Position numbers and translations under genes: made by a program | Notes under the pieces: generated by a model | What the model saw: the letters and a program-made list of their open reading frames with translations, nothing else | Database searches by the model: none | Told to the model about the DNA's origin: nothing | Part shown: positions 5,003 through 5,030 of the stretch, one piece after another | Layout: each line of letters begins with the position of its first letter | How positions within the stretch are numbered: the stretch's first letter is position 1 | DNA from: a bacterium | Lineage (GTDB): Bacteria > Fidelibacterota > Marinisomatia > Marinisomatales > JAHJCW01 | Reading direction: 5' to 3' | NCBI GenBank assembly: GCA_018812885.1 | Contig: JAHJCW010000260.1 | Coordinates: 1-5,030 of the forward strand | Length of the DNA stretch: 5,030 nt

Positions 5003-5030
5003 ATTTGAAAATCAGATTTAGAAAAGATGG

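Noticed and set aside
1..5030. CRISPR array, tRNA or rRNA genes, riboswitch, integrase or toxin-antitoxin pair
   Set aside because: I scanned both strands by eye and saw no regularly spaced direct repeats, no cloverleaf and no matching protein motifs.

Overview
The window is low in GC (about one third, judged by eye) and has compact gene spacing with hardly any Shine-Dalgarno sequences. It carries a stand-alone four-helix-bundle (23S rRNA intervening-sequence type) gene, AT-rich 'TTTTGAATTTTGA'-like intergenic words and an NtrY/NtrX-like two-component pair. This combination suggests an environmental bacterium of the Bacteroidota/Ignavibacteriota (FCB) kind. That placement is inference from style; there is no marker gene such as 16S rRNA here.

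Left half, plus strand. Bases 1-1041 encode tRNA-guanine transglycosylase (tgt), cut at its 5' end by the window edge. A 117-residue four-helix-bundle gene (1056-1409) follows at once, framed by imperfect inverted repeats (1025-1051 and 1416-1449). It looks like a small inserted cassette between tgt and the next gene. A NUDIX hydrolase related to NudB/dATP pyrophosphohydrolases (1461-1922) comes next. After 15 bases lies a broken BCP/PrxQ-type peroxiredoxin (1938-2268). It has an in-frame TGA exactly where the peroxidatic cysteine should be, a +1 frameshift further on, and seems to lack about 40 residues of its C-terminal half. The TGA could be a selenocysteine codon, and a short hairpin sits at the spacing expected of a bacterial SECIS element. 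The later lesions, however, mean that this copy is probably a pseudogene now.

Middle, 2269-2447. This gap separates the plus-strand block from the convergent minus-strand block. It holds repeat material: a word shared with the repeat beside the four-helix-bundle gene, and a roughly 100-base MITE-like element made of two hairpins with matching outer ends.

Right half, minus strand. A membrane histidine kinase (3797-5002) and a sigma-54-dependent NtrC-family response regulator (2448-3800) overlap by four bases (ATGA), so they are almost certainly one operon and one signalling pathway. The kinase would sense an envelope or cytoplasmic signal and phosphorylate the regulator at Asp51. The regulator would then remodel sigma-54 RNA polymerase at target promoters that are not in this window.

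The most interesting points are the possible decayed selenoprotein peroxiredoxin and the repeat-flanked four-helix-bundle cassette. I see no complete new multi-gene system.
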